From an uncultured Actinoplanes sp. (GTDB lineage: Bacteria; Actinomycetota; Actinomycetes; Mycobacteriales; Micromonosporaceae): a stretch of 31,989 bases of DNA. The notes beneath the pieces are model-generated. The model ran no database searches and was not told the origin of the DNA. It saw nothing but the letters and a program-made list of their open reading frames with translations. The position numbers were made by a program, and so were the translations under genes. The DNA is taken from positions 1-31,989 of the forward strand of contig CAKUMG010000002.1 in assembly GCA_934667465.1 (NCBI GenBank), read 5' to 3'. Position 1 is the first letter of the stretch. Each line of letters starts with the position of its first letter. Shown piece by piece: positions 18,804 to 26,900 of this stretch.

Positions 18804-19607
18804 ATGCGAAGGCTGAAGTACATGGGCGTGGCAGCCGCGCTCGTCATGGCCACGCTCGGCCTGTCCGGCACGCCGGCCCAGGCCGCGGCGCCGTCCGGGG
18901 AGTACGTCGCGCTCGGTGACTCGTACGCCTCCGGGGTGGGCGCCGGGTCGTACTCCGGCGGGACGTGTCTGCGCAGCGCGAAGAGTTACCCGCAGCGGCT
19001 GGTGAAGAAGGAGCCCGGCCTCAAGCTCAAGGACGCTACGTGCAGCGGCGCGACGATCGCCGACGTGCGTGACAAGCAGCTCGCGTCGCTGAGCAGCAAC
19101 ACCAAGCTGGTCACGCTCACGGTGGGCGGCAACGACGCCCAGTTCCGGACGCTGGTGGAGTACTGCCTCACGCAGTCCGACTTCATGTGCGAGAGCGGCA
19201 CCTCCATGGTGAACCACTTCGCCCGCAACCAGATGGTGGACCAGCTCGCCGCCCTGTACGGCGACATCAAAAAGCGCGCGCCGCAGGCCAGGATCATCGT
19301 CCTGGGCTACCCGTGGCTGGTCGAGAAGACCGGCTCGTGCGGCGTCATCGACCTCAGCGCGGACCGGCGCACCTGGATGAACGGCACCGTCGACGCCGTC
19401 GCCGAGGGCACTACGAAGGCGGCCGGGAAGGCCGGCGTCGAGTACCTGGACATGCGCTTCATGTTCGGCTTCGGCAACCACGGGGCGTGTGGCAGCAGCC
19501 CGTGGATCAACGGGGTGAACCTGGCCAACCCGACCGAGACGTTCCACCCGAACGCCACCGGTTACGACAAGGCGTACGCGTACGCCTGGGACTACCTGTT
19601 CGAGTAG
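18804..19607 (+). CDS. Secreted SGNH/GDSL-type esterase or lipase
   Basis: Encodes 267 aa. A signal peptide is clear: MRRLK, a hydrophobic core, and a likely cut after TPAQA near residues 22-26. The SGNH blocks are present: GDSYASG (catalytic Ser), a Gly in CSGAT, VGGNDAQF (oxyanion Asn), and FHPNATG (catalytic His). The Asp two residues before the His in many family members is not seen (sequence TETFHPN), as in Streptomyces esterases that use a Ser-His dyad. Six Cys residues fit three disulfides of the extracellular streptomycete type. It hydrolyses ester bonds of lipids or acyl esters outside the cell. The ATG at 18804 has AAAGGA 4-9 nt upstream. Different in style and Cys use from its neighbours, so perhaps an unrelated insertion in the locus. 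Confidence 0.95.
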   Translation: MRRLKYMGVAAALVMATLGLSGTPAQAAAPSGEYVALGDSYASGVGAGSYSGGTCLRSAKSYPQRLVKKEPGLKLKDATCSGATIADVRDKQLASLSSNTKLVTLTVGGNDAQFRTLVEYCLTQSDFMCESGTSMVNHFARNQMVDQLAALYGDIKKRAPQARIIVLGYPWLVEKTGSCGVIDLSADRRTWMNGTVDAVAEGTTKAAGKAGVEYLDMRFMFGFGNHGACGSSPWINGVNLANPTETFHPNATGYDKAYAYAWDYLFE

Positions 19608-19616
19608 GCGCCCGCG

Positions 19617-19657
19617 CCCGCGGCCGTCCGGTTCGAGGTGAACCGGGCGGCTGCGGG
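19617..19657. terminator. Hairpin between the SGNH hydrolase and gene D
   Basis: An 18-bp stem (19617-19634 with 19640-19657) closes a 5-nt loop, with two G-T wobble pairs and no mismatch. It starts 9 nt after the hydrolase stop and lies 19 nt beyond the end of convergent gene D, so it probably acts in both directions. Confidence 0.85.
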
Positions 19658-19676
19658 CCTGTGCCCGGTCAGCGGC

Positions 19677-21824
19677 TCAATGCTCCCCTGGCTCGGTAAG
19701 GCGGGTGTACTCGCCGGCCGGCCGGTCACCCAGTCGCCGGCCGGCGTGCAACGCCGACGGCAGCAGCGCGGCTACTTCGTCGAGCGCCGCTGCAATGGTG
19801 ACGGCATGGGAGCGTCCGACCTCCGCGGCGACCGCCAGAACGATCCGGGCCGCCAGTCCGGCCGTCGTGGCGGACAAGGCGGCTGTCAGCTCGTGCCGCG
19901 TGTCCGGGCCCGAGGCGTGAAGCCGATCGAAGCGATGCCGTGCGGCCGCGATGTCCTGCGGCGCAATACCGGCCGGTGCGGCGGCCCGCAGCGCCGCGGC
20001 GACGGTTCTGAGAACGGACAGGGTCTGCTGAGAGGGAGTCTGCCGGGGCAACTCGGCTGCGGTCCGGGCGACCTCGCGGGCCAGGGTGAGCACGCCGATG
20101 CCCTCGGCGGACGGCAGGTCGTGCTCCGCGGCGGCGAGTGCTTGCTCTACCCCGGCGACCGCGAGGTGCAGGCCCGCCATCCGCCGTTCGGCGTCGGCGC
20201 GCGGCGCCGCGAGCTGGCGGGTCAGGTCGCCGCGCAGGCAGATCAGTTCGCCCAGGCTCGGGCTGTTCGCGCAGGAACCACGGCTCGCCAGCCAGAACAG
20301 CAGTTCAGCCGGCACCCCATACTCACGGGGTTCGAGGTCGAGATGCGTGATCACGGTTTCCGCGATCACGGCCGGCGTCGAACCGGGACGAGCCCGGCTG
20401 TCGCGGATCAGCATGTCGTGTAACGGCGTCAGGAGCACCGGGTCGACTCGCAGCTCGGCAGCGAGCTCAATCAGCTCGCCCGGACTCCTGCCGGTCCGTG
20501 ACGCCAGTCGCAGCACCTCGCGGGTGTCGGGCAGGTGACCGGTATGGACGGCGAGGTCGACAAGGGTTCGGGTCTGGGTGGGGGTGAGGCCGAGGTCGTT
20601 GCTGAGGGCGGGTAGGGTGTACGCGTCAGCGGTCGGACGGTCCATCCTTATCATGACGTCGGCGGGAACCCCGATCCGGCCGGCGATCGCGCGCAGCCGG
20701 TCGTCGCGGTCGCTGGTCATGGCATGCGCTGGCGGCGCGAACCGGCGCAGGATGGCGGGAATCCGGGACGGCCGTTCACCGGGCAGTGCTGTGCCGAGCA
20801 GGCGCATGACGTAGGAGCCCGGATGCCGGTCCGCTGCGGGCAACAGCACGTGCAGGCGTCCGGCGTCGAAGCCGAGCCGGGCAGTCCAACGCAGCCAGCT
20901 GTCGAGATCTCCGGAGCGGCCCTCGAGACGCCACCGGTCCCGGATCCAGCTCACGAGCGCGTATCCCTGTACGGCCGGGTCCTCTCCGTCTGGCAAGGGC
21001 TCGCAGGTGAAGCCGACGGCCAGATCGGGGAAGGCGGTGAGCACTTGGTGCAGGCCCGCCGGTGACGTCCCGAACGTTGCAGCCGCGTGTCGTAGCCCCG
21101 CCGGTCCCAGCAGACCCAGGCTCCGCGCGGAGGAGGCGGCGTCGAACGCGGGGCGCACCCGGTACGACTCCAGCGCAGCGCGCACCAGGTCGGCGGGCAA
21201 GACCCTGAGCAGCTCCCACGACAAACCGGCAGTGGTCAGGCTGCCCGTGACGGCCAGGTCGGCGGTGTTCAGCCCCACCCTGTCGGCCACCTCGGCAAGT
21301 AACACCACGTCGCGATCGGTACGGACCCCGGCGTGCGCCAGGTGCCGGCGCAAGCGGGTGGCCCAGGAATCACCGACCGGATCCATGTCGCTTGCATCGC
21401 GCAGCACCGCGCGCAGGTCTGCGCCGAACGGGAGCAGTTCCGACGGCGTCAGCCCCAGGTCACGGACGACGGCGTACAGCGGCTTCGGGTGCACCCCGAT
21501 CTTCGCGGCTATCTCGGGCAGGTCGTGCGGCACCCGGCCGAGGACACCGGCGAGTTCCACGAGCCGATCGAAGCCGTCAGGGTCCAGGCCCAGGGACCGG
21601 GCCAGCTCAGTCACCCGGCCGGGGTGGGAGCCGGTTGCCGGCAGGGAGAGCCGGTTCACCAGCCAGCCGGTGACCGGCCCGTCGGGTGTGCGCGCCCGCG
21701 TCGTGGTCGGCGGCGCGGTCGGCGCCGGGGTCACGAGGACCGGCGCTGCGACCGGGTCCAGCAGTGCGATGGACGCAACAGCCGGATGCATGGTGGCGTC
21801 CAGGTTGTTGGTGGTGTACGGCAT
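19677..21824 (-). CDS. Protein D: stand-alone helical solenoid, shortened paralogue of A
   Basis: Encodes 715 aa from an ATG with GGGGGAG 5 nt upstream; the longer in-frame start at 21986 is rejected because it would cover the conserved leader. Residues 1-50 are a Pro/Thr-rich tail (PAPTAPPTTT). From Trp54 the sequence follows protein A from Trp438: both have GWL.NRL, then a helical solenoid, HVLLP and an LL.WLA.RG landmark at about 516. Residues 530-695 are alanine-rich helices. It lacks the Cys-headed domain and ends without Cys. Its three cysteines (274, 518, 529) are internal. No catalytic motif, signal peptide or membrane segment. Lies 165 nt after gene E, on the same strand, with its own leader. 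Function unknown; perhaps an assembly or regulatory fragment. Confidence 0.88.
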   Translation of the reverse strand: MPYTTNNLDATMHPAVASIALLDPVAAPVLVTPAPTAPPTTTRARTPDGPVTGWLVNRLSLPATGSHPGRVTELARSLGLDPDGFDRLVELAGVLGRVPHDLPEIAAKIGVHPKPLYAVVRDLGLTPSELLPFGADLRAVLRDASDMDPVGDSWATRLRRHLAHAGVRTDRDVVLLAEVADRVGLNTADLAVTGSLTTAGLSWELLRVLPADLVRAALESYRVRPAFDAASSARSLGLLGPAGLRHAAATFGTSPAGLHQVLTAFPDLAVGFTCEPLPDGEDPAVQGYALVSWIRDRWRLEGRSGDLDSWLRWTARLGFDAGRLHVLLPAADRHPGSYVMRLLGTALPGERPSRIPAILRRFAPPAHAMTSDRDDRLRAIAGRIGVPADVMIRMDRPTADAYTLPALSNDLGLTPTQTRTLVDLAVHTGHLPDTREVLRLASRTGRSPGELIELAAELRVDPVLLTPLHDMLIRDSRARPGSTPAVIAETVITHLDLEPREYGVPAELLFWLASRGSCANSPSLGELICLRGDLTRQLAAPRADAERRMAGLHLAVAGVEQALAAAEHDLPSAEGIGVLTLAREVARTAAELPRQTPSQQTLSVLRTVAAALRAAAPAGIAPQDIAAARHRFDRLHASGPDTRHELTAALSATTAGLAARIVLAVAAEVGRSHAVTIAAALDEVAALLPSALHAGRRLGDRPAGEYTRLTEPGEH
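20277..21667 (-). repeat. Helical solenoid module in protein D
   Basis: The encoded residues 54-516 share the complete motif order of the solenoid copies in A and F, including GVHPKPLYAVVRDLGL, VLPADLVRAALESYR, FGTSPAGL, WTARLGFDAGRLHVLLP, LASRTGRSPGELIELAAEL and ELLFWLASRG. It is closest by eye to the first copy in A. Confidence 0.8.
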
Positions 21825-21989
21825 GCGCACTCCCCCGTCGGGTGCTCGGGTGGAGACAGCAACTTGCCGCCCCGCCGCACTCTGGCACCGGCGCGCGGGT
21901 GGGCGACAGGTCCCGGAGAGGGGGACATCGGGACGTCCGTCCCCGCACGACGCGGTGTCACCACAGGGGCCGCTCACCGGGTGCACAGC
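21825..21989. promoter_or_regulatory. Leader of gene D, homologous to the gene A leader
   Basis: These 165 nt separate genes E and D. They contain the second copy of the leader element: arms GGGGAC/GTCCCC at 21921-21944 around a 12-nt centre with GACGTC, an outer ACACCGCG block, and a GAGTGC[GC]GCGG patch closer to the gene. The element starts 97 nt before the D start and 83 nt before the A start. The copy is unlikely to be coding here, since its open frame (21731-21964) runs out of frame into gene D. An internal promoter, operator or RNA hairpin would each fit. Confidence 0.6.
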
Positions 21990-23918
21990 TCAGTCGGGGC
22001 ACCTCACGACGGCCTGCATGACGTCGTCGAGGACTCCGGGATGTTCGCTCAGCAAGGGGCGCAGCTTGGCAAGCTCCACGACCCATTCCCCCCGCACCCC
22101 GCCGGCCTTGGGCAGTTGAGGTCCGAGCTCGTTGATGTCGGCCACCACCTTCTCCCGCGGCCTCGTGCCGCCGATGAGGTCGCTGAGTGCCATGGTGAGC
22201 CGATAGCTGACCACGTCGTCCAGGCCCTGGTCGGCGAGGGCAGCCAGCTGGGGCAGCAGGGCGGGCACCTGCGGTGGGGCTCCCGTCAGCAGGGGCCCGA
22301 AGATGGCGCCGGGCTTGGTCCGCTCGCTGAGCAGGTCGATGGTCGCGTCGAGTTTCCCGGCGTTCGCCAGGTGCAGGACGGCCCGGTGCCCGGCGAACGC
22401 CGGGACCCGGGCGCTGATCTCCTCCACCTGACCCAACTGGAGGCGCGGATCCGCCCCCATTTGCCGGATCGTGCCGCGCAGTGTCTCGGGTTCGCTCAGC
22501 CGGGTGGTCAGGAAGTTGCCGACCGCCATCGTGGGGCGCTCGAAGGGTGGGCGCCTGCGGACGACGCCACTATCACCGATGAGGTCGGCGCTCAGATCTT
22601 CCCGTACCGTGGCCGGCTGCTTCGTGCCCGGCTCGCGGATCGCCCACGGCGGAGGACCGAGGTTGACGAGCGAGCCGCCGGTGGACAACCCGGGCGCCTG
22701 GTAGAGCACGGCGGCGTTGCGGGTCGTCAAGGTCTCCTCCAGCGTGGCGACGTCGCCGAGGGTCACGACCAGCGGCACCTCACCGGACCACCCGAACACT
22801 TCGAGCCGCTCGTCCAGCGTGGCTCGCACCTGGCCGGTCACCGCCGCGCCGGGCCGTTGCACACCGGCCACGATCATCGGCTGTGCCAGGTCCTGGGCGA
22901 GCTGGGCAAGGACGGGCAGGTGCTGTCTGACGCCGGTGTCCGGCCCGATGACCTCGATTGCGTAGGTGTCGCCGCCGGCGGTGCGCCACTGGAACAGCTC
23001 GGGCTCTTGCGCCTGCACGCCGTACAAGGTCTCGCGTAGCCCCGCCAGGTCGAAGCCGGCGGGCAGGTCGGCGTACAGGATGGTGCCCGGTTGCAGCGGG
23101 AGCAGGCCGGGCTCGGCGGCAGCCACGTCGATGACCGCAAGGTTTTCGCTGTCCTTGTGGCGGGTCACCAGGAACGGGCGGTCCGCAGCCACGACGAGCA
23201 CCTGTCCGCCCGGGGCGAGGTCGCGCAGGACGTACGAGAGGTGGACGTAACCGTCGGCTTCCGACGGCGTGGTGCCCACCGCCGCGATGACGTCCTTCCG
23301 CAGCGGGGCCGTGATCGTCCGGTGGCCGGACAGGGCATCGTTCAGCAGTCGACGGACCTGGTCGGGAGGCATGCCCAGTTGCGCCCCCTCGGACGTGAGT
23401 ACCAGGCGCTGTGATCCATTGAGCAACGCCTCTGCGACGGCGGCACGCGTGGCTGCCGGCAGCACCTGGACCCACTCGCCGGTGCCGGGCGTGACCTGGG
23501 TGCCCGCCGCGTCGAGATCCAGCACCCGGTGCTGGGCCAGAGGCAGGTCACCGGCCACCGTGGTGTCGAGGGCGCGGACGGGGAACCGCACCGGCATGCC
23601 GAGCCGGTCGGCCCACTCGCCGAGTTGCGCCAGACTCCGGTCGCCGACGAGTTCGGGTGGCGCCACGAACACCGACCGGTCCAGCGACTCCGCCGGGTAA
23701 CGGTCAAGATAGAGCCGCAGTCTTTCCGAGTCCACCATTCCGGATTTCAGCGGGACCAGTGTCATCATGCCGGGTGCCTCGGGGCGCGGGCGCTCGACGG
23801 CTTCCTCGACGCGCGCGCGAGACAAGCCCTGGCTGTCGAGGAACAAGACGTCCTTGCCCATGACGATGCCGGTGGCGCACAGCGGCTTGTTGAACGACAG
23901 CGGGAGGTCTTTCGGCAT
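21990..23918 (-). CDS. Protein E: Cys-headed, Cys-tailed protein, long paralogue of B
   Basis: Encodes 642 aa. The ATG at 23918 lies 14 nt after the stop of F and has GGAG 5 nt upstream; a longer in-frame start at 24332 would overlap F by 400 nt and is rejected. Residues 1-200 match B (Cys14, KDVLFLDS, YPAESLDRSVFVAP, DRLGMPVRFP, HRVLDLDAAG, EWVQVLPAATR, LVLTSEGAQLGMPP). Residues 200-380 hold further alpha/beta sequence, and 380-642 are mostly helical and not shared with B. It ends VVRCPD. Cys14 and Cys640 are the only cysteines. There is no signal peptide or membrane helix. Function unknown. The position after F repeats the C-B arrangement, suggesting that it is the partner of F. Confidence 0.9.
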   Translation of the reverse strand: MPKDLPLSFNKPLCATGIVMGKDVLFLDSQGLSRARVEEAVERPRPEAPGMMTLVPLKSGMVDSERLRLYLDRYPAESLDRSVFVAPPELVGDRSLAQLGEWADRLGMPVRFPVRALDTTVAGDLPLAQHRVLDLDAAGTQVTPGTGEWVQVLPAATRAAVAEALLNGSQRLVLTSEGAQLGMPPDQVRRLLNDALSGHRTITAPLRKDVIAAVGTTPSEADGYVHLSYVLRDLAPGGQVLVVAADRPFLVTRHKDSENLAVIDVAAAEPGLLPLQPGTILYADLPAGFDLAGLRETLYGVQAQEPELFQWRTAGGDTYAIEVIGPDTGVRQHLPVLAQLAQDLAQPMIVAGVQRPGAAVTGQVRATLDERLEVFGWSGEVPLVVTLGDVATLEETLTTRNAAVLYQAPGLSTGGSLVNLGPPPWAIREPGTKQPATVREDLSADLIGDSGVVRRRPPFERPTMAVGNFLTTRLSEPETLRGTIRQMGADPRLQLGQVEEISARVPAFAGHRAVLHLANAGKLDATIDLLSERTKPGAIFGPLLTGAPPQVPALLPQLAALADQGLDDVVSYRLTMALSDLIGGTRPREKVVADINELGPQLPKAGGVRGEWVVELAKLRPLLSEHPGVLDDVMQAVVRCPD

Positions 23919-23932
23919 GGCTGCTCCAGGGT

Positions 23933-26900
23933 TCAGCAGTTGGAGAAGGTCTCGGTCAGGACCCGAAGGTTGTCGAGGTATGGCTGCGCTTGAGCCGCAG
24001 TGAACCGCCGGGGCAGACCGAGGCGCTGCAGCCGGTCCCGCCCGCGGTCCAGCCGCAGCACGTTCATCCAGCGCTCGGTGGGAGTGACCACGCAATCCGC
24101 GACCAGCGACAACGCCCGCTCGTACGTCTTGTTGCCCGCCGGCTGCGCGGCTTCGTCCGGCGTCAACGACAGCATCAACCCCACCGCCTCGACGATCCGG
24201 GCATTGCTCAGCGCCGCATCCGGCATCGCGGCCGCCCCGCCGTCGGGCCGCAACAGGCCGCGGGCCAGTCCGGCCGCCTGCGCACCGGTGAGCTTGCCCT
24301 GGAGGAGAAGGCTGAGCAACTGGTCGTTCCACGCCCGCCGCTGCGCCTGCGTCGTCTGCGGTTGCAGATAGTGCAGTGCTGCCAGCGGGGACAGCGGTCC
24401 GGCCGGTGCCTGCCGATCCAGCCCGTCCTCCTGGTTGCGGCCATCCGGGGCGATCGGTGCGAGGCCTTGCTGATCGGGGCTGCCGAGCCCTCCGGCTTGC
24501 CGAGCCAGACCCAGCACCACCTCGTACGCGCGCAACTCCCGGTCACCCGGGTAGGTTTCCACCCGCTCAGCCAGCACCGCGGCGGCATCCGCGGCGAGCA
24601 GCCCGGGCAGGTGCCCGGCCAGGTACTCGCCTGCCTCGGCCCAGCTGGGAACGTCCAGCCAGTCCTCAACCAGCCGCTCAGGTGCCGTGCGCTCCGGCGC
24701 GGGTGTACCCGTGCTCGTGAGATGCTCCGGCCCGAGATCTCTCCCCTCTGCACGCGCCCGCCCGTCCGATCCGGTGGCCGTCCACACATGGTCCATGCCG
24801 GATGGTGCGCGGACTACATGGTGCACAGCGGCGTGGGCCAGCAGCTCGAGCAGGGGATGTGAGGGCTCGGGCGCGACCACCAGCGGTTCGCGCCCCTCGG
24901 CGCGGTACCGGCGGATGAGCGAACCCAGCGCGGTCAGCTCCCGGCTGTCCGCAGCCAGGGCGCCGGCCACCAGCACGGGCTGGGTGACCCGCAACGTCGT
25001 GAGCCGGGCGAGCAAGCCGGAGTTGACGGTGCCGATGACGGTCAGATGCCCATGCCGCTCGACACCCGGCCCGGTCTTGAGAGTGTCCTCGGTGAGCAGC
25101 CGTTCCGGCGGCCCGTATTCGCGGTATCCCCCGGGGCCGTCCCCGATGACGAGGTGCCGGGCGCCGTTCGGACCCAGCGGTTCAGTGCCGCCTTCGGGAT
25201 CGACGATGAGCAACCGGACGTCGAGGGCATGGGCCAGGATCGCCAGGGCATCCGCCGGTTCGGTGTCGTTCCACAACGCCGGGTCGCGCAGGTGCAGGGC
25301 GAACGCCTGCTCGCGCGTCCACGGACGTCCCGCCTGCTCGGCGGCGAAGTACTCGCCGATCTCCGCGGCGCGCGCAGCGTCGGGATTTCGGTCGTAGTAG
25401 GTCCACACGTACGGCCCGGCCCACTCGAAGAAGGCGTCGGGGTCGAGGTCTTGGAGATTCCGATCCGGGTCGTCACCATAGGCGGCTTGCAGAAGGGCTT
25501 GCAGCTCTGGAGGGGACGCCTGGACGATGAGACCGTTCACCTCGTGCCCCCGCAGGGCCGGCACCGGGAGGCGGCCCGCGGCAAGCCGGTCGGCAGCGTA
25601 CGCGAGGAGGTCCTCGCCGCTGGTGACGCCGTCCGGCAGCGGTACGCCCTGCCGGAGCGCGGCTGCCACCATGACCGTCACGAGGCCGTGGTTCCCGTCG
25701 CCCTGCGGCCGGCCGTAGGCCGACCAGCTCCGGGGCAGCACGATGTTCGGTGCCGCCGTCGGATTCTCCGGCGATGCCTCCACCGCTTGGGGACGGTGAC
25801 GGAAAGCGGCGACCACCATGGCCAGGACCGCGGCGCCGGCCCCGCCGAACACCCGGTAATCAGCCGGGTCGACGGTGGCGGGGACACTCCGGCGGACCAG
25901 CCCGTTGCCCGCTGTGACTTCCCACCCGAGCGTTGCAAAGGCCCTCTCCCGTCGCGACGCCGGTGCGGCCGCCGCGACGACGAGAGCCTGCACCTCGCCC
26001 GCCGGCAGCTCGGCGACGAGGTCTCCCAGCGCATAAGCGGTACCGTCTGCGGAGGTCAGCCCGACCTCGCGTACGGCAGCCGTGCCCCTGGCAAGCGGCG
26101 CCAGAAGATGATCGAGCAACGACCAGTCCGTGGTGAGCGAGGCGAAGGCGATCTGCACGGGCCTGAGCGAGTCAGCCGGTACCCGGCCCTCGGTCGCATG
26201 GTGGAGGATGTGGGCGCCTGCGGAGATCCGGAAGGACAACGCGACCGGTTCATCGAGTTCGACGGCGGGCAGCACCGGCACCCGGGACCGACCGGCATCC
26301 CTGGTGCGCTCCACCAACGGGGTGACCTCGGTCAGCGCTACGGCGTGATCGAAGGCGGCAGCATCGGCGGCGATCCGGGTGGCCCGGTGGGCGAACACGT
26401 CGTCGAACGTCGCCGCCCGCAGGTCGTCCGGCGCCAGCTGCCCCGGTCCCGGCACGACTGCCATGTCGGCGAGGCTGCGCCGGGTGGACTGGGCCTGGTC
26501 GTGCAGCCGGCCGATCTCCGTCTCCGCGATGCCCAGGTCGCGCCGCAGGCGGTCGGCCCACACCCGATACCCGGCCGCGATCTCGGCGGGCCCGGCGCCG
26601 TCTTTGATGGCGTGCCGCTCGGTGAGGATGTACGCGATGACCGCCCGCGGAGGAGCCGGCACACCGCCCGGGGCCGGTGCGGCAAGCTTGATCACCGCGA
26701 GCAGTGCCGCCGGCGACAACCAGGTGTGCCGGACCCGGGCGATGACATCGACCGGCAGTTCCCCCAGCTCGGCGCCCAGCGTGAGCAACTCGGCCGGCGT
26801 CACGGGGCGCTCTGTCACCGTGTCGGCAGGCGCTTCCCAGCCCACCGACGTCAGCCGCTGCCGTGCCCGGGCGACCGCAGCCGTCCGGTCCTCCCCGCCG

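Noticed and set aside
20277..21667. Helix-turn-helix-like segments such as LPEIAAKIGVHPKPLYAVVRDLGL in the solenoid
   Set aside because: They recur in several giant proteins as part of a regular helical array, with no accompanying regulator domain. DNA binding is not supported.
21731..21964. 77-codon leader ORF before D, with a similar frame before A (..TPR.AGTDV.MSP)
   Set aside because: Similarity is at DNA level, mostly in the palindrome. It does not continue as protein similarity, and the D version overlaps gene D out of frame.
21825..21986. Upstream start for D at 21986
   Set aside because: No good ribosome site, and the added residues come from the leader element. The ATG at 21824 has GGGGGAG at ideal spacing.
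23919..24332. 780-aa version of protein E starting at 24332
   Set aside because: It would overlap the 3' end of F by 400 nt. The 23918 ATG has GGAG and an N terminus homologous to B.
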